DNA of 64,000 bases from Phoronis australis (lineage: Eukaryota; Phoronida; Phoronidae). Where the stretch lies: NCBI GenBank assembly GCA_002633005.1, contig NMRA01000181.1:382959-446958 (forward strand). The letters are read 5' to 3'. Below are positions 21,218 to 36,200 of this stretch, piece by piece. How positions within the stretch are numbered: the stretch's first letter is position 1; every line of letters starts with the position of its first letter. Both the position numbers and the translations under genes were made by a program. The notes under the pieces are model-generated. The model did no database searches. It worked only from the letters and a program-made list of their open reading frames with translations, and was not told where the DNA came from.

Positions 21218-24200
21218 CTGAAAAAACACCATGGTGTGCCTACTCAAACATTCACTAAGATGATAAGTTGATCAGAAAAAAACGAGGGCCCTACTTCACC
21301 TGAGCGGAAAGGTGTCTGTGACTTCTGAGAGGGGAATTTTTTGGGTTAAGGAGAAAATTCTTCTTCCCGATCATCAATAAATAGCACCCCCACCCTGATG
21401 CAAACCCTCACAGGCTCTGCCTCAAATAGCCAAAACTAACATTTTGCACTGCTTCAAATTGTCACATACCCGGTATGTGAGATACAAGTGATCCCAACCA
21501 ATACGGGTATTTTTCAATCACTTGGCAGGAATTTTTGGGCAACGTGAGTGGACCATCGCATGATATTCGTCCCCAAAATCGAGGGATTGAGGGCCCTGAA
21601 AACAGCAAATTAAATGAGTAACATATTCAACAAATGTGTGCAACTCGAAAATGTATCCTAATACTTGTTCCATGTAACAAATGAATGTTTCCAACAAATA
21701 GCAGGTGGATAATAAACACTCAATTTTTCTTTGTTAATCCCGTAGACAACAGCACATAAGGGCAATTAAAAGCGAGTCGAGCATTCTATAAAATAATACA
21801 AGGCCACAAAATGCTGGTTACGCACCGATCGGCCTTCCACTCTCTGAACGACATGTCGGGAAGTTCCATCCACACACCCAGACTGAGAGTCTGCATACCG
21901 CCTTCCATCATCTGAAATGAACAAACACTGTCAGGTACACAAAAGCAATCAGGGGATGCGCATGTCATACATTTATTTACCAAAATTTTAAAGATTTCAG
22001 TAACAGTTATCAATTTATTAACACATGTACAAAAAATAATAGTATAAAGTTCGGCCCAGAAACAGTAGTTAGCAACTTAGCATTACATCCAGGCTTTAGA
22101 TAATGTAGAGGTTTTATTTAATACAGTTCAAAATTTGAATATTCAAATGCCTATTGTCCAACAAAAATCTGGGCATAGTGTAATAAAGTAATCAACAATC
22201 ACAAATGCCTGCATCGTTAATCGCCTACAGTACACAACACAAGTATTCACACACAACAACCTGGAATTTCTCATCACGAGGCTGGATGGAGCCCAATTTA
22301 TTGTCACAGTAACCAAGAATGAGTGGGAAATAACAGGAATTTTAGTAAAGTTTCTCAGTCATTCAGCAAAATCACTACCAGGCATTTGTGTTGATAGAAA
22401 ACATTATTTTGTCTAAATCATTACGTTTGTTTTGTACTGTAAGCAGTAAACCTCCTGAAGGGGAGAACTCAAAGTCAAACACAAAGCGGCAACATTTGAA
22501 CAAGAAACCGTGCATGCAACAGCTGTGAAGTTTAATAATAGCCTAATACATCCCGGTTAAAAGTATATATACTCAGGGTTCACCAGAGGCTGCCTTCTTG
22601 CCTCTTAGACACAATGAAGCTAAAAATTTTTAAACCATTCTTGCAAAGGTTTATTGCAGGAGTGTCCAAACTACGGGCCGCAAGACAACCGTGGGACCCC
22701 TGCCACATTATTGGCCTTTGACAGGTTTTATATTACCTCTAAATAACTCTCAACATTGTTGCGTAGGATCTTATCAACAAGTGCTTGCATTAAGCCAAAT
22801 ATCTAGATAAGATGAATTATTAAGTATTCTTTCTGGAAGTAGAAAGCCTGCAGAGTTTGATTTTCGACTTTATTCCAATCTGTATTAATTGAGTCACTTG
22901 ACCATATCATTTAGTAAAAAAACAAGGTACACTCATACCAACAGCGTCAATAACATGACAAAATGTCAGTTGGCGTAAATGTTCAAGATGAATTCTCTAA
23001 AACACAGTTTATAGTTTTCTAAATTAATGCCATATTTTCTTAATTTTATGACTTTCAATAACAGTGAGATTTTGCTTTTTGGAAATTTTGACTTGATGTG
23101 TGCCTGAAACCTGAAAACATGGGGTTTCAAGGCATTAACCACCCTGATAATAATCTGCTTTGCAAGTACCCTCAAAGTATGGGCAGATCACTCAACAAGT
23201 CTCCATTATGTAACTAGACCACTTATTGCTGTGGACACACTGTTGAAGTCATTTTAGGGTGTAAAGGTGTGTTGGACTTTGTGCAATTTTGGTGATTGCG
23301 CAAGCAGAATTCGACCCAGGTCTTCGCTGTTGATGATTTTTTGACAGTATTTTACTATATACATTTAGCACCAAGCAAAATACTACTTAAACTCCCTAAA
23401 TGAGTGATTGAACGCATGCTAAATTTTTAAGAAGGCACGACTGAGATACTTGTGCACTGGTGTTTGCTGTCACAAGACCTTATGCCAAAAGCATTTTTTG
23501 TAACTGCAATTGAATGTCATTTGCGTGCTAGTACCGTTCCATCTTGTGTGCTACATTTTGTAAGAGATTGATGGCTTGTGCCCTTTCATATGCCAATTCA
23601 CAGTTGTACAAGTGCATCAGGAGTGTTGGCCGTTAGCACAGTGTTACTTGGCATTTTGCTCAACTTATTTTGATGCTGATGGTTAACATTTCTAACCCTG
23701 GCGGCACAATTTATGGAGATAAGTACATATCGTTCCACTAACTTTTGCGTTGACCTCTATCCCAGATGCATTGCATTGTAGCATTTTCCGGGTGTATTTA
23801 TCGTTATTGGTGGTGTAACCCATATTGCTTTCAATTGACCTATCGCCAGGATTTTGAGTGACAAGTTAACTGAACAATTAGAAAAAGCGTTCTTGACACA
23901 CTTTTGTTTCCAAGCCGCCATTTTACATGACAAACAATACGTTGCTGGGTAAAACTTATTGTTTGCCAACATTTCACAAAGGGGCAAAGCTTGCAATAGG
24001 TCAATAGTTGAAATCACAGAAAAAGGTAGAACAATTTCACATTAGCAACAGTACATAGGATTCAAGAGCATTTTCCTGTCTTATCAAGCCCTTTCACACT
24101 TATGTTGCCACGTTGATGTTTTGGTGAGTTGCAGTCAGTACTAACGGTTAATTTCGGTTATGGATTGAAGTCAACAGCGCCAGTGAACTTAATTTAAACA

Positions 24201-27200
24201 GGCAGTGCGGTATGAACGGCCAGCTCCGGTCTCATCGAAATTATCATCAGGGGTCACTTCTATCGTCAACAATTCAAGGGCAGTGTTGTCGCTAATAGTT
24301 GTTTATATTTTGCTCGAATAACCACCAATCGAATTAGAAGTAAGTTTTATGTCAATTAGAACATGTAAATATTAACTCAAATTATCACATCAAAACAATC
24401 TTAGTGTGCATGGGATGCATCAGCACTACCTTGCAATTACTTCAATGACAGCATTTACTTGGATGCCCTTCCCAGTTTACATAGACTCTCTGCTCATATG
24501 GGGCCTATAGATATCTGTTCCTATACTGACAATAGGCATACATGGAGGCTACACACACATGTTAGTCATACCTACACTTATGTGCATACAATTAAATTAA
24601 ATTCACTTGAACAGCTTGTTCCAATGGCCTATTATAAGTTACCAGCAGCAACACAAATCCTGTAAGGAATTACATTTAATAAGAATAACATTCAAAATCT
24701 CTGGAATAGACAACCCTTCTAAACTTCCCAACATCACAAAAATTCATATTAGTCATCCCTGACTGATGACATTTCAGCAAGTCTATGTCAGTTTGTTGTC
24801 AAACCGGTCCATGTCGGGAACATTCAGACTACTACAGGAATATGTGGCAAATGGCCACACATTTGCTGCGACCAGCCACCAATTAAAGGTTACGTAGGAC
24901 CTTATCAACTAGTCTGTGTGGACAAATATCTGTAAAATTATAGATTTTAACCCCGGAAACTATTTATTTTCTGAAAATACAAGCCTGTAGAATTTGATGT
25001 TTAACTGTATACCCATCTACCATTAATTGGGTCACGCGACGAGGTGTTTTCAGTAAAATTTAGTAAAAAAGAAAGCTACAACCACAGCCAGGACTTGGAA
25101 TAAGGACTCGTGACAACAAAGGGGAAAATTTTCCAGGTGCTGTATCATTCTACAAATAAATAGGGTTATGTGGTAGAAATGTTTTTCGTGATGTAAAATT
25201 TAACTGCAAGAAACATTTTTGCATGAATAAAGTCAAAAAGATGAAAAATAAGGAAACTAGAAATCAAATAATAGGAAATCGAAACCAAAAAAGAGGAAAT
25301 CCTCTTAAAATTCCAAGCTCTGCATAGCAAATCAATAGTATAATTAATGTGACCTAATTTCATTTGATATATATAGTGAAGATGAAATCTCAAAAACGCT
25401 GTTACAGGTGTCTAAACAATCATTTCACTTTCATTTTTGATTTTGTTCATAAAAATATTAGAGTCCTATTTGTTGATAGCTCCTTATACAAAAGAGCGAT
25501 GTTTTAAAACAAATTCCTCAGTCAACACAGTTGAAAAGAACAGTGTTTTAAACAAGATATCTGAAAGTTTCATATGGATCTGGTCAGCCATTTCTCAGAT
25601 ATGATGTTCAGGAAGTATGGAAAATTCCCATATTTTTCCAGGGCCCAGCCATGACTGTCTCATAATTATACTCAATAGCCAATTGACGATGATAAGTCAT
25701 GTATGCATTCCACTATTCTTGATCATCAAGTGTACCAAATGCTAAAGAAAAGACCACCATTTATAGGATAATAAACTAGACTTGTAACAACACAATTATA
25801 CTATTTAACCTATTCTTGCCATAGCCAAAAATAGAAAAGGACACACCAGAGTATGCTATTAGCCTACACAAAGGAAAACTGGGATTTTACACATTAGGAG
25901 GGCCTTTAGTATGTTTCCTAGTGATTTAATAATCACCAAGCAAGTTAACCAATGGTGAAGTTCTTGCTTGTTTCTTTTATTAATTCATTCATTATGCTGC
26001 CATCCTTGAAAACACAACTAAACTTTTTGCTGCATGCCTGAAGAAAGGAGATTGTTTCGACACCAGAAGCGACTCGCTATCAAGCTTTAAAACAAAAGTT
26101 TAGTCGTGTTTTCAACAAAGTTTGTGTTTACGAAGAGCTGCTACCAAATTACAGTCACTATAATGACAAGTGGTTTCGAGTGAAGTCTGTGGTAGTTGTT
26201 GGTCAATGTAGTAAGTTTTTCAAGCTGGTCATAATTCACTCGACAATTTCTATTATAAGTGACCAGTCCCGGCCAAACATAAAATATACATCTTATTCAG
26301 ACCAAACAGTTTCCAAACCCAGGTATCATAACTTGCACACCAACAATTTACTGTGCTTCACAGAGATATGTCAGCCTGTATTTTATTGCGTAAATTCTAA
26401 TGACACAATTGACGCAAGTGTCAATGAAAGTAGCAGTGAGCAGGCAACCGACCACCTGTCAGGTAAACAAGGAGAAACTGATAATCAATACCACGATACC
26501 CAGCTGGACCTTAAGCAGTGTCTCCATGGTAACAAAGGCCAACGACATCACAACCACCAGGTGGCAGTTATGGGCACAGAAGTAAGATGTTAGTCTGAAC
26601 CTAAACGTGCATTTACCTGCTAAGCCAAAAATAGAGGGCACTATCTTGTTCGGTCAGATTACACCCGCTGCGTTATTTTCAGAAGAAAAAACAGAAGTGC
26701 CTCGATAACATGATGGTCCTGTCAGGAATAAGGTCACCATAACAACGGATTTTTCATGATGGCGGTTCTTACAGCAGTGAGAGTAGTGAGAGCAAGACAG
26801 CAACTTATGCACGATCCCAACTTCGTTTCGGTCGACAAATATGAATTCACTGCTACATAGTGGTTCGTTAATTTAAAGGACCCTCCCATTGTTCAGTTCC
26901 GTTCAGTTCACTTATTATTTTAGCTTTTTGACACCAGCTGGTCTCGAAATTCTCCCGCTGTATCAGTCGCAGCCATCGACTCTATAGCCAAAGATTCCTC
27001 TTCGAAGTAGGAAATGTATGTAACATGATGCCCTCCATCCATGGACGTTTTAAGAGGTTTGCCTTTTTTCGTAAGCCTTTAGTACATTCCAACCCGCATC
27101 AGTAAAAATTTGCCGGCATTATGATCCTTAGCAGGACAGGTGTTAAAACACTGTTTATACCAGTATGTTGGAACCTCCCATTCGCATTACATGGAATCTG

Positions 27201-30200
27201 TAGGTGGCGCTGAAGGCCTCTCAATCAAAAACCTGAGCCCCTTTGCATGAAACAGTCCCAGATTGGGACTCCACTAAGTTACCTATATTTACTGCATATT
27301 TGTGGGCCTTTGAAAACATTGATTGCAATGTCTTATTCTGTTTGAATCTCATTACTAAGTCAATTTTTGGCTTTGACATAAACCTAGACTGAACTATACG
27401 TCGAATTCTCAGTATTATTGAAAATAAGTAGAGATCTTTTCATACAATGACCCAAATATAAGGACTAAGTCCCTAATTGTTTTGACTGAATTAAGGGCTC
27501 AGTTTTTAGTTAATTATTAGAAAATGCCACTAGTCAAAGAAGAGTTCATAATAAAGATAAAATGATAAAAACATTACATCTGTGCTTAAAGAACTGAACA
27601 AATACGAAAAAGATTTAGGGACCTTAGTTGATTGAGACTGTTTCATCTAACCGGGCACTGATCACCGTTTGGTGAGATAGTGAATTTATTAGTGTGTGGC
27701 TATTTGGAAAATCAGCCATTGACTCAAAATGTTGACCACTCCTGGTTGACAACCAGATATGGGCCCTGGTAAAGAGCTGTTATTAGGATGGAATTGCATA
27801 ACTGGTGCCATTTGTGTCTGTTATGCAAGACTTTTATCATTGCACCTCCAACCTTGACTGCACATTCCAGAGTAGTCCTAACTCAATGCAATTCAATAAA
27901 CTTGTCAATATCTGGGATACACAACCATAACTGCATTTTGACACAGGATACAAAATTATTAGTTTCAAATATCTAACACATCAACTTTTAAGTGAAAACG
28001 AGAGGGTTATGTCAGTGATTTTGACACGATTCATGCTGCAAACAGTTCTTTGAAAACTCATATGGGTGTGTGTGCTAGTTTTATCAATATCCAGTTTCCA
28101 GTTGTGGGCTTGTCACCTAAGAAATGACTCTATTCGTCATAGTCTGGATAATTATTGAGTCTTATCTGGTGACTGGATCCAACCCTTGAAAGCTTCCACT
28201 GTACTTTTCCACTTTTAGGTGTAAGTGACATTATGTGTTATTTTTATGAAGTAATTTTAGTGGAGTGAAAAAGGAAGTCCTATAGAATTTATATTACCAG
28301 TATCCCCGAGAATTGAAAAATCTCATTTCAGGCATTATTGCAATTTATGCACAGTAAATAAGTGTTTTGAAATTTTCCCTTTTGGTTTTTTATGAGTAAG
28401 AACAGTTGATAAACATTAAATGTGGTGTATAAATTTATAGAAATGCTATTATGAAGAAAAACTTCCTAATCTCAAATCAAAAAGGGGCAAAATTTCACCT
28501 ATCCCTGCCAGGTATGACGCTCGAGAAAATTCACAGGAAAAAATTTCAGACGCGATCACATGATTACACTTACCTGCCAGACTCCACCTGGAGCCTTCTT
28601 TCCAAGCACAACATGGGGTATAGCGTTGCCCGATTCCTTCCGCCAGGTCACATGGCTAGGTGTCTCTAGTCCCAAGTCTGCCTCAGGATGCGTAATGGAG
28701 TCGAACAAAAGAGCAACGGGGTTGGAGGATCGGCCCTCTAGACCTTCACACAGATATTCCAAGTCCTGAAATGAGCAAAAAGGAAAGAAAGACTATATGA
28801 GAAAAGATTTCTTCACTTCTAGTGAATCTTTTGTGTCATTTCATGAAACGTGCAGTGCATAATACACTATTGGCAGAAACGCACTGCATCTATACCCAAT
28901 AACACACATATTCGGCTAAACATCCAGACGCAACTTTCAAGAAATTTCACTTCTAAGTGATCATGTTTTGTTGAGTTACGTATTGCCCAGTCTCCTGATT
29001 TTTATCGTCTAACATTATATTAGTCCAATCAGGTAAGGTATTAGGTTATATTTTTAATGGTGTCGAACACTTCTAGGGGTAAGCGCAAAAATGAATCCTC
29101 CGAAACATCAGTTGTCAAAATTTATATTTTTATTCGAACCGCAGGTACTTTTATGAAAAGATCGATGTTCTTCTAACTGTGCTGAGCCAAAGTAATGACT
29201 GAACTTTCAATATATTTTTGATATCTTTGAACAAAAAAACGTTAGAAATATTCTTGTTTTTCTAATTACAAACTTCAAACTTAAAATAATAATTTGAAAG
29301 TGACCATTTCTGTAATCCTACACATTTTGTTACTCAAGAGAAAATGCAAATTGATAAAGTAAACCAAAAAAGGAACAAAATACTCATGACCTGCGCTGCC
29401 CATGAATGCCATTATGTGCTCAACAGCTTCATACCGTGGATATACCACTCCTCGCAACAGTTCGTTTGCTTTCCCCAGGATCCATTTTCATAGTGAGGCT
29501 CTATATGGTATCAGACTCTAAGAAATATGATGAAAATACATCATAAGAAAATCTGAAGCTGTGGTAATCTTGCTAGGACTTCTGCCGTGATGGCTGTGTG
29601 CTTCTGGGACCGCAATACGCTTAAGCCCAACTGCATTTTATGACGCTATCCACAGTTATACAAGGATCACTTTAAAAAATTGCGGCTATGGGTCAAGTGA
29701 CACACAGGGCCTCAAAAATATGGGTTAGTTTGGAGGACCTGTCGATCACATTAACACTTTTTGTCTTTTGTCCATTCGGAATCTTTTCGAACTGAGGAGG
29801 CGTTTCCTACCAGCTCAATAATTTATGTGGCTACAACAACCTCCAGCAGGTAGGCAGAGGCACGAAACGGCGGTGAAAAATTTCCGTGCATATGACAACG
29901 AGGCAGGATGAACTCCTAATATTATACCTGGGTATGTGATCTGTTTACATAAAAAACCAGGCACCGGTTTATTAATAGTTTGCAGAGCAAATAGTCACCC
30001 AGGCAATGTAAGAAAAGCTAATATTAGCTACGCCACTTAGACACATAAAAGGAATGCTGAGAGTTCAGTACTAAAGGGTTCCATCTTCAGCTATACCCTA
30101 ATTGTGCTTAAGTAAAATTAGAATTTAAAGCCAAATTCATTATAAGTATACCTTTCCTATGTGAAACCCACAGCAAAATTACTTTGTGAACATTCTTACG

Positions 30201-33200
30201 AAACACTTTTTCATTGATTGATCACGTGCGGCAAATTTATAGCTGCAGTACAACATTGAAAAACTGCCATAAAATTTCAGCAATTTCAAACAAAGCCAAT
30301 TGCTTTTTATTTTTCAGAGGCTTCTAACATTGGTTTGAGTGTCCCCAATTTTTCAGAATCATTGTCACGTGGAAGCTATGGTATAGATCTTTTTACAGAA
30401 AAAGATGAATTTCATTTGTTGGCAATATTGAGCCCTAAATTGGCAAGATTTCACTAATGTTCAATAAACACTGAATGAAATGACAGCAGTAATCAGTCAC
30501 GTCTGTATGTCAGTCCTAAACTGTGCAACTCTTAACTCGGTAAGACAAGAATTCTGAAGAAAAACTTGAGAAGCAAAGAAGCTCCACTTGGCTATTCTGA
30601 TTCACTATGAAAATGCAGTTCCAGTTCTTTAGTTGATGTCATATGAAAGGCTTTCGTTTTGTGCATGAGGGTAGAATTGAGTTGCCGTAGTGTTTACATT
30701 CGCAATTGATTTCACTGAACCAGATGTCAACCACATTTGTTTTTCCCTTAATGGTAATCCTGGTCCACTATAACACAGACAGGGACTATATTCCCTCAAT
30801 TTTTAATTTAATATAATATTTTATTGATCCTCTCCTCTGGCTCAGTTAAAATGTCATCCTGTCTATCAATATAATGTTTTTAGTATTCTAAGATTTTCAA
30901 TCCATTTGGATAACACGTGATCATCCTTGCTAAAGTTCAACATTGAAAAAATATAATGCAAGCTGTTTTTATGGTTACACAGTAGGCGCATGTACGTATT
31001 TGTAAAACTATACGTGTAGATCTATATGTATTGAACTGTAGCTATTGATTAAATTTATAAGAATTACTAAAGTTGTAAGGCCAAAAAAGCATGGTTGATG
31101 CTGAGTAGAAATCCGTACACACAAAGATATCGCTAAGGAGGTTAGTGTGACCACAGGCTTTGCTTGTAATTATGTAGCAATGCCTTGAAAGAAAGATCAA
31201 TGTTGACTATTTTGTCTGAAATTGCAAAGGGATTTTAGGAAATTAGGTCGCAAGCTCGTTGCATAGATATCGATAGATAGGCTTATCCATTGTTCACTTT
31301 GTTTTTCATTCTTATAATAACGATAATGGCAAGCGTTTATCGGTAACGGGCTGATGTGCGCCCACGGTACGATATCCATGCGACCTGTATAGTCATGTCC
31401 AACAAAGACGCAACAAAGGAAAACAACGGAAGAGTCCAATGGACGATAACCGTGCGACATGCTTATGCCCGTCGCATGGATATCGCAAATTAAACAATAC
31501 CTTGCGACCTCCATACCACGTCATTCGACATGGGATAACAACAAGACTCCTTTTCGGTATTCAGCTCGACAGACCTACAGGTTTCTCATATAAAACAAAG
31601 TGACTTGGGCAACCTGCCCAAACAACAGATGTTTGAATCAACACGGATCAACGCAAAAGGAAGTGAATTAAATTAAAAACGAAGACACAATAATCGCAAA
31701 ATTTAAATCACAAACTTTAAAATATTATTACAGACTTTTATTTGAATTCAGGTATTTCTAGATGCCAGGCACATTCCGATTTCTAAACGAGTTTGTCTGC
31801 ATGTACCTATAGTAACGGATGGTCTACAGATCTGGGCAAACACTTCCCTGGCTAGAACAGCTTTGTCACAGAGCAAGAATATCTCACTTTCAAGACAGTA
31901 AACACAACATCTATTGCCTTAATTAGCAGTTGTTGCTAGGCAACACCGCACACTTCACAGCACATCAGCTTTAAACTCCAACTCTAGGAACACAATGCAT
32001 TGCAGTTTATTTACAAAGAACAACCAAAAAGGCAAGCAATGAGAGATTTATGAGTCCTCTCACTTCTCATTGCTGTTTTGATAGTCAGTGGCAGTTTTAC
32101 AACTATCAACATCACCTGACTGTCATGTTTATTACCTGTATTTAAATCAGAAGCAGTTAACCTTGCAACTAATGGTTCAGGTCACTAATCACTACAAAAT
32201 AAGTCTTGTTTTGCCCCTTACTCGACAAATATCTTGGTTTGTTATTTATTCAAACCAAACTCACATGACCCGAAACCTTCTCAAACCAAGAAATTACATC
32301 TATTCAATTTGAGGCAATAGTTTGATATAACGTGCCCGTATTTTGAGAACCAGGTTGATGCCCGTTATTCAGTGGAGAAAACTGCTTCTCAAAATTCGGG
32401 CACGTTATATCAAACCATTTCACAATTTGAGACCAAGTTCATAATGACAAGTAGTATCCAATACTTAATTTTTACAGAAAGCATCGTTCTGCTTCAGATT
32501 GAAGCAATATCACCAGTGAACGTTATGAAACATGCAAAAGAAACTACGGCCACACTGCCCTCACTACCCCTCAACATTACAACATTACAACATTACTTGA
32601 GTCAACTAGCTTAACTCAAAACATGCAATTTGGAACCACTAAATCAATCAAGTAGGTTTGCTGTAACTGCCTGCCTAGTCAATTATTCCCTACTCAATTA
32701 TTCTACCCACTAACTGCACACATTTTTAATAGTTGCCAGTAGCTCGCCATAAAAAATGTCAAAACATGAAACCTTGGTAAGAATACAGATTCAAAAAGTT
32801 TGACATCAACGTGTCCCTTTTAGTTCATGGCCAAGCCGTATAACTTGAGAAACTCAACAAACACCAATTGATGTACATTACCTAAAGTAGCGCAGAACAA
32901 GGATATTCACTTTTTTGTTTGAAAAACCTCCAAGCAGTGGAGTAAAATGGAAAGAGAACATTAATTTTAAGGATATGGTGTATCTATAAGGCAATTCCCT
33001 CTAGCTCCGAAACTTCGGTGTTAGTGAAGTTTCAGTAAATGGCACACACAACTTCGGTCTTGGATCGAAGTTAACAGAGGGAGTTTACTCCGAAGTAAAG
33101 AGGTTTATTCAACAGCGAAGTGTCTACAGCTCGAAACAATGAGAACGCTTAACGAATATGCAAAGCAAAAGAGGGGTGCTAGTTACCTGCAGCACAATGG

Positions 33201-36200
33201 GTGTGTCAATCTTCTCGTCCAACTTGCTGTTGAGGTAGTAATTTGGATGGGGGGTTCCATTGAAATAAGGTGTGTAGCCACTGAGGAAATAGGACAAGCT
33301 AATCCCTGCTGGCCCGTTACCTGAAGAAAAATGAACGCTATCTTACAAACAGCTTCTAACGTGAGTCACAGTTCAAGTTTGCTGCAAAATAGGCCATATC
33401 TAGTTTTTACACTTGAGTTTATGTCTACTGTTGTCAATGAAATGTGGTGTCGCACGCTAATATTCAAAGCCATTATTACGAAAACTCAATGTAACATTAT
33501 TCAATTTAATAAAATCAATTGCATATTTGAAATTAAAATAATATATGAATCTTTTGTAAATTAGCCAAGGTCGTAAAATGATTTGTTTCACAGCTCATTT
33601 ACAAAATGTGCAAAAACTCCCTTGCTAGTTAGATTCAGAATTGCTCAATCCAGTTTTATGTCAATAGCAAAAACCGTGGTGGTACGTTCACAAAGAGTGT
33701 ACATTAGTTGTGACTTATGTTATTGAAAATGAAATTTATTTTTATTAGTAAGTCCTCTTTTAATGACCTTTGCCAAAAATACTTACACAGACCTTTTGTA
33801 AATACAGAGGAGGCAGTGTGGCCTAGTGGGATACGTGTTCACTCAAGGGCATGGGTAGGAGTCCCAGTGAGGCACACTGCTCAACCCTTGAAGTAAGTCT
33901 CTAGCTCCTCAGCTCTGTTTTAAGTATATTTATAAAGAAATGCTTCCAGGTGATCAGTGTGATGAGTCCACCCTGGTTGCCTATGCACGTTTGGTATAGT
34001 GTGTACCAGATTGCCTTCAATTATTTTTAGTTGTAAATATAATGTATACAAGTATAAAAGCAATAACAACCTGTGTATTTTTATTAAAATCTGAAGAAAG
34101 ATGCAAATCTATTGTCAGAAATGTAAAATGTTTGCCCATGTATACATAATTGCTTATATGTTATGTTTTGCTAGTGGCTTTTTATGTACCAGAAATACAT
34201 AGATTGTACTGTATTGTATTCAAACACAGTAACTGTGAACAGAAAATAACAATAACAGGCCAACACAATAAGATTAGACCTGAAAATGGCTACATAGTTG
34301 GCATCAAAGAGTTGGCAGTAAGAGGTTGCACTGAAGGTGGCGCTGCAATTAGTAGTGTTGTCTGCTACAAATCAGCTGACCAGTCGCTGTTTTTCCGACC
34401 CGTCTCCAACCAGTCTAACAAAATTCACGACCTGCGGTATTATTTTACAAAAATACGACTCCGTGTATGGATAAAAAATCTCAAGAACTATTTATGGAAA
34501 GGATGACAAACCTCTGTGCTCTCATTGTGTACAATCTCGTTTTTTGTATATATCTTACAATAAAATCCAAGTGTTTTTGTGATTTCATTGGAAATTGCCA
34601 CTTATAATCAGTTGCCTCTCAGACATTCACGAAAATCAGGCCCAGTCATTTTACCAGTCAACTACACTTACAGTAAAATCTGACTAGTTTAGGACATAAT
34701 ATGGCGGGCAAGCTAAATTTTATTTTTGAATTTTTTATTGAAGGATATGNCCGACCCGTCTCCAACCAGTCTAACAAAATTCACGACCTGCGGTATTATT
34801 TTACAAAAATACGACTCCGTGTATGGATAAAAAATCTCAAGAACTATTTATGGAAAGGATGACAAACCTCTGTGCTCTCATTGTGTACAATCTCGTTTTT
34901 TGTATATATCTTACAATAAAATCCAAGTGTTTTTGTGATTTCATTGGAAATTGCCACTTATAATCAGTTGCCTCTCAGACATTCACGAAAATCAGGCCGT
35001 CATTTTACCAGTCAACTACACTTACAGTAAAATCTGACTAGTTTAGGACATAATATGGCGGGCAAGCTAAATTTTATTTTTGAATTTTTTATTGAAGGAT
35101 ATGTAGCAATAGAGTAATTGCCTTTTCTTGTTCATGGTGTACCAAAGCTACCACCAGACGATTTTGAGGAAAACTGTAGACATTCCCAACAAGAAGCCGT
35201 TGAATGGTGACAACAAAAGTGCTATTTTGGTAATTATATTGGTCCGAAATTGGCGAGATATTACCGTAAAACACTCTGCTACTAAGTTCAGGCAGCAGCG
35301 CATTTGATTAAGACTGATTCTGCGCTGGGGCTTATCTCAGAAAAAGATTCTTTGCGGACAATGTCAATTTAACATAGTACTGCTGTACACAAAGTACTTT
35401 ATAGACAACTGGCTATATCCCACTATTTGGTCTTCCATTGACCAAAGTTGAAGCATACATTAGCGACAGAAAGTTACAACCTTCTATGTCACACCATTAG
35501 CAATTCCTACTTGTAGTTGAATGCAATTAATATGGGGAGGACTATTCACTTACAGGCAAACATAAGGTGTAGGACATTAACCACAATTGTCTGGATTTAG
35601 CCAACCAATGGGAAAGCAGATAAGAAATCAGTGCATTTTTTAAATGGAACTGTTTTTCAAATCATCAGAGTTACCAGTGTGTATGAAAGCCAGTCAGTTG
35701 TACCTTATACCCTCAGTCTCCAGAAATATACTACGTGCAGACTGCTGCAAATATTTGAAAAGGTTACATTCACACCACTTCAAATAAGTGGCACAGCCTT
35801 TTATAACCTTAGTTGCAAAAATATTACCTTGAGCATTAACATTGAGCCCAATCAGACTGAAGAAGTATTGCAACAAGACATTGAACGGCAATAACCGTTA
35901 TTTCCGCACCAACACTTTTTGGGTGATAAATTTCAATCTACGTTCAATTTTAGTCCAAGGCAGTAATAACCTCGGCCGAAGTGAAGAACGTTGATAACAG
36001 ACAATCGAGAGAAATACATGAAAACATGTACCGGTAGTGCTAGATGAATGCATTTCTATGCAAGTTGTGCACCATAGCTACAGACAATATTTTGAAAAAA
36101 AATTGCAGCATTCATAAGAATGTTAAAACTCCTAGAAAATTGAAATAAAAATAATTTCTTTAATTGGTTTTATCCAAAAGTAGTGAAATTTCATTATAAG

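Noticed and set aside
26180-26593. 137-codon + frame in the OSGIN intron
   Set aside because: Composition is unremarkable, no family is recognised and overlapping frames of similar length exist, so chance is the simplest explanation.
34395-35103. True tandem duplication in OSGIN
   Set aside because: The exact placement of the N between copies and the near identity fit unmerged contig ends better.
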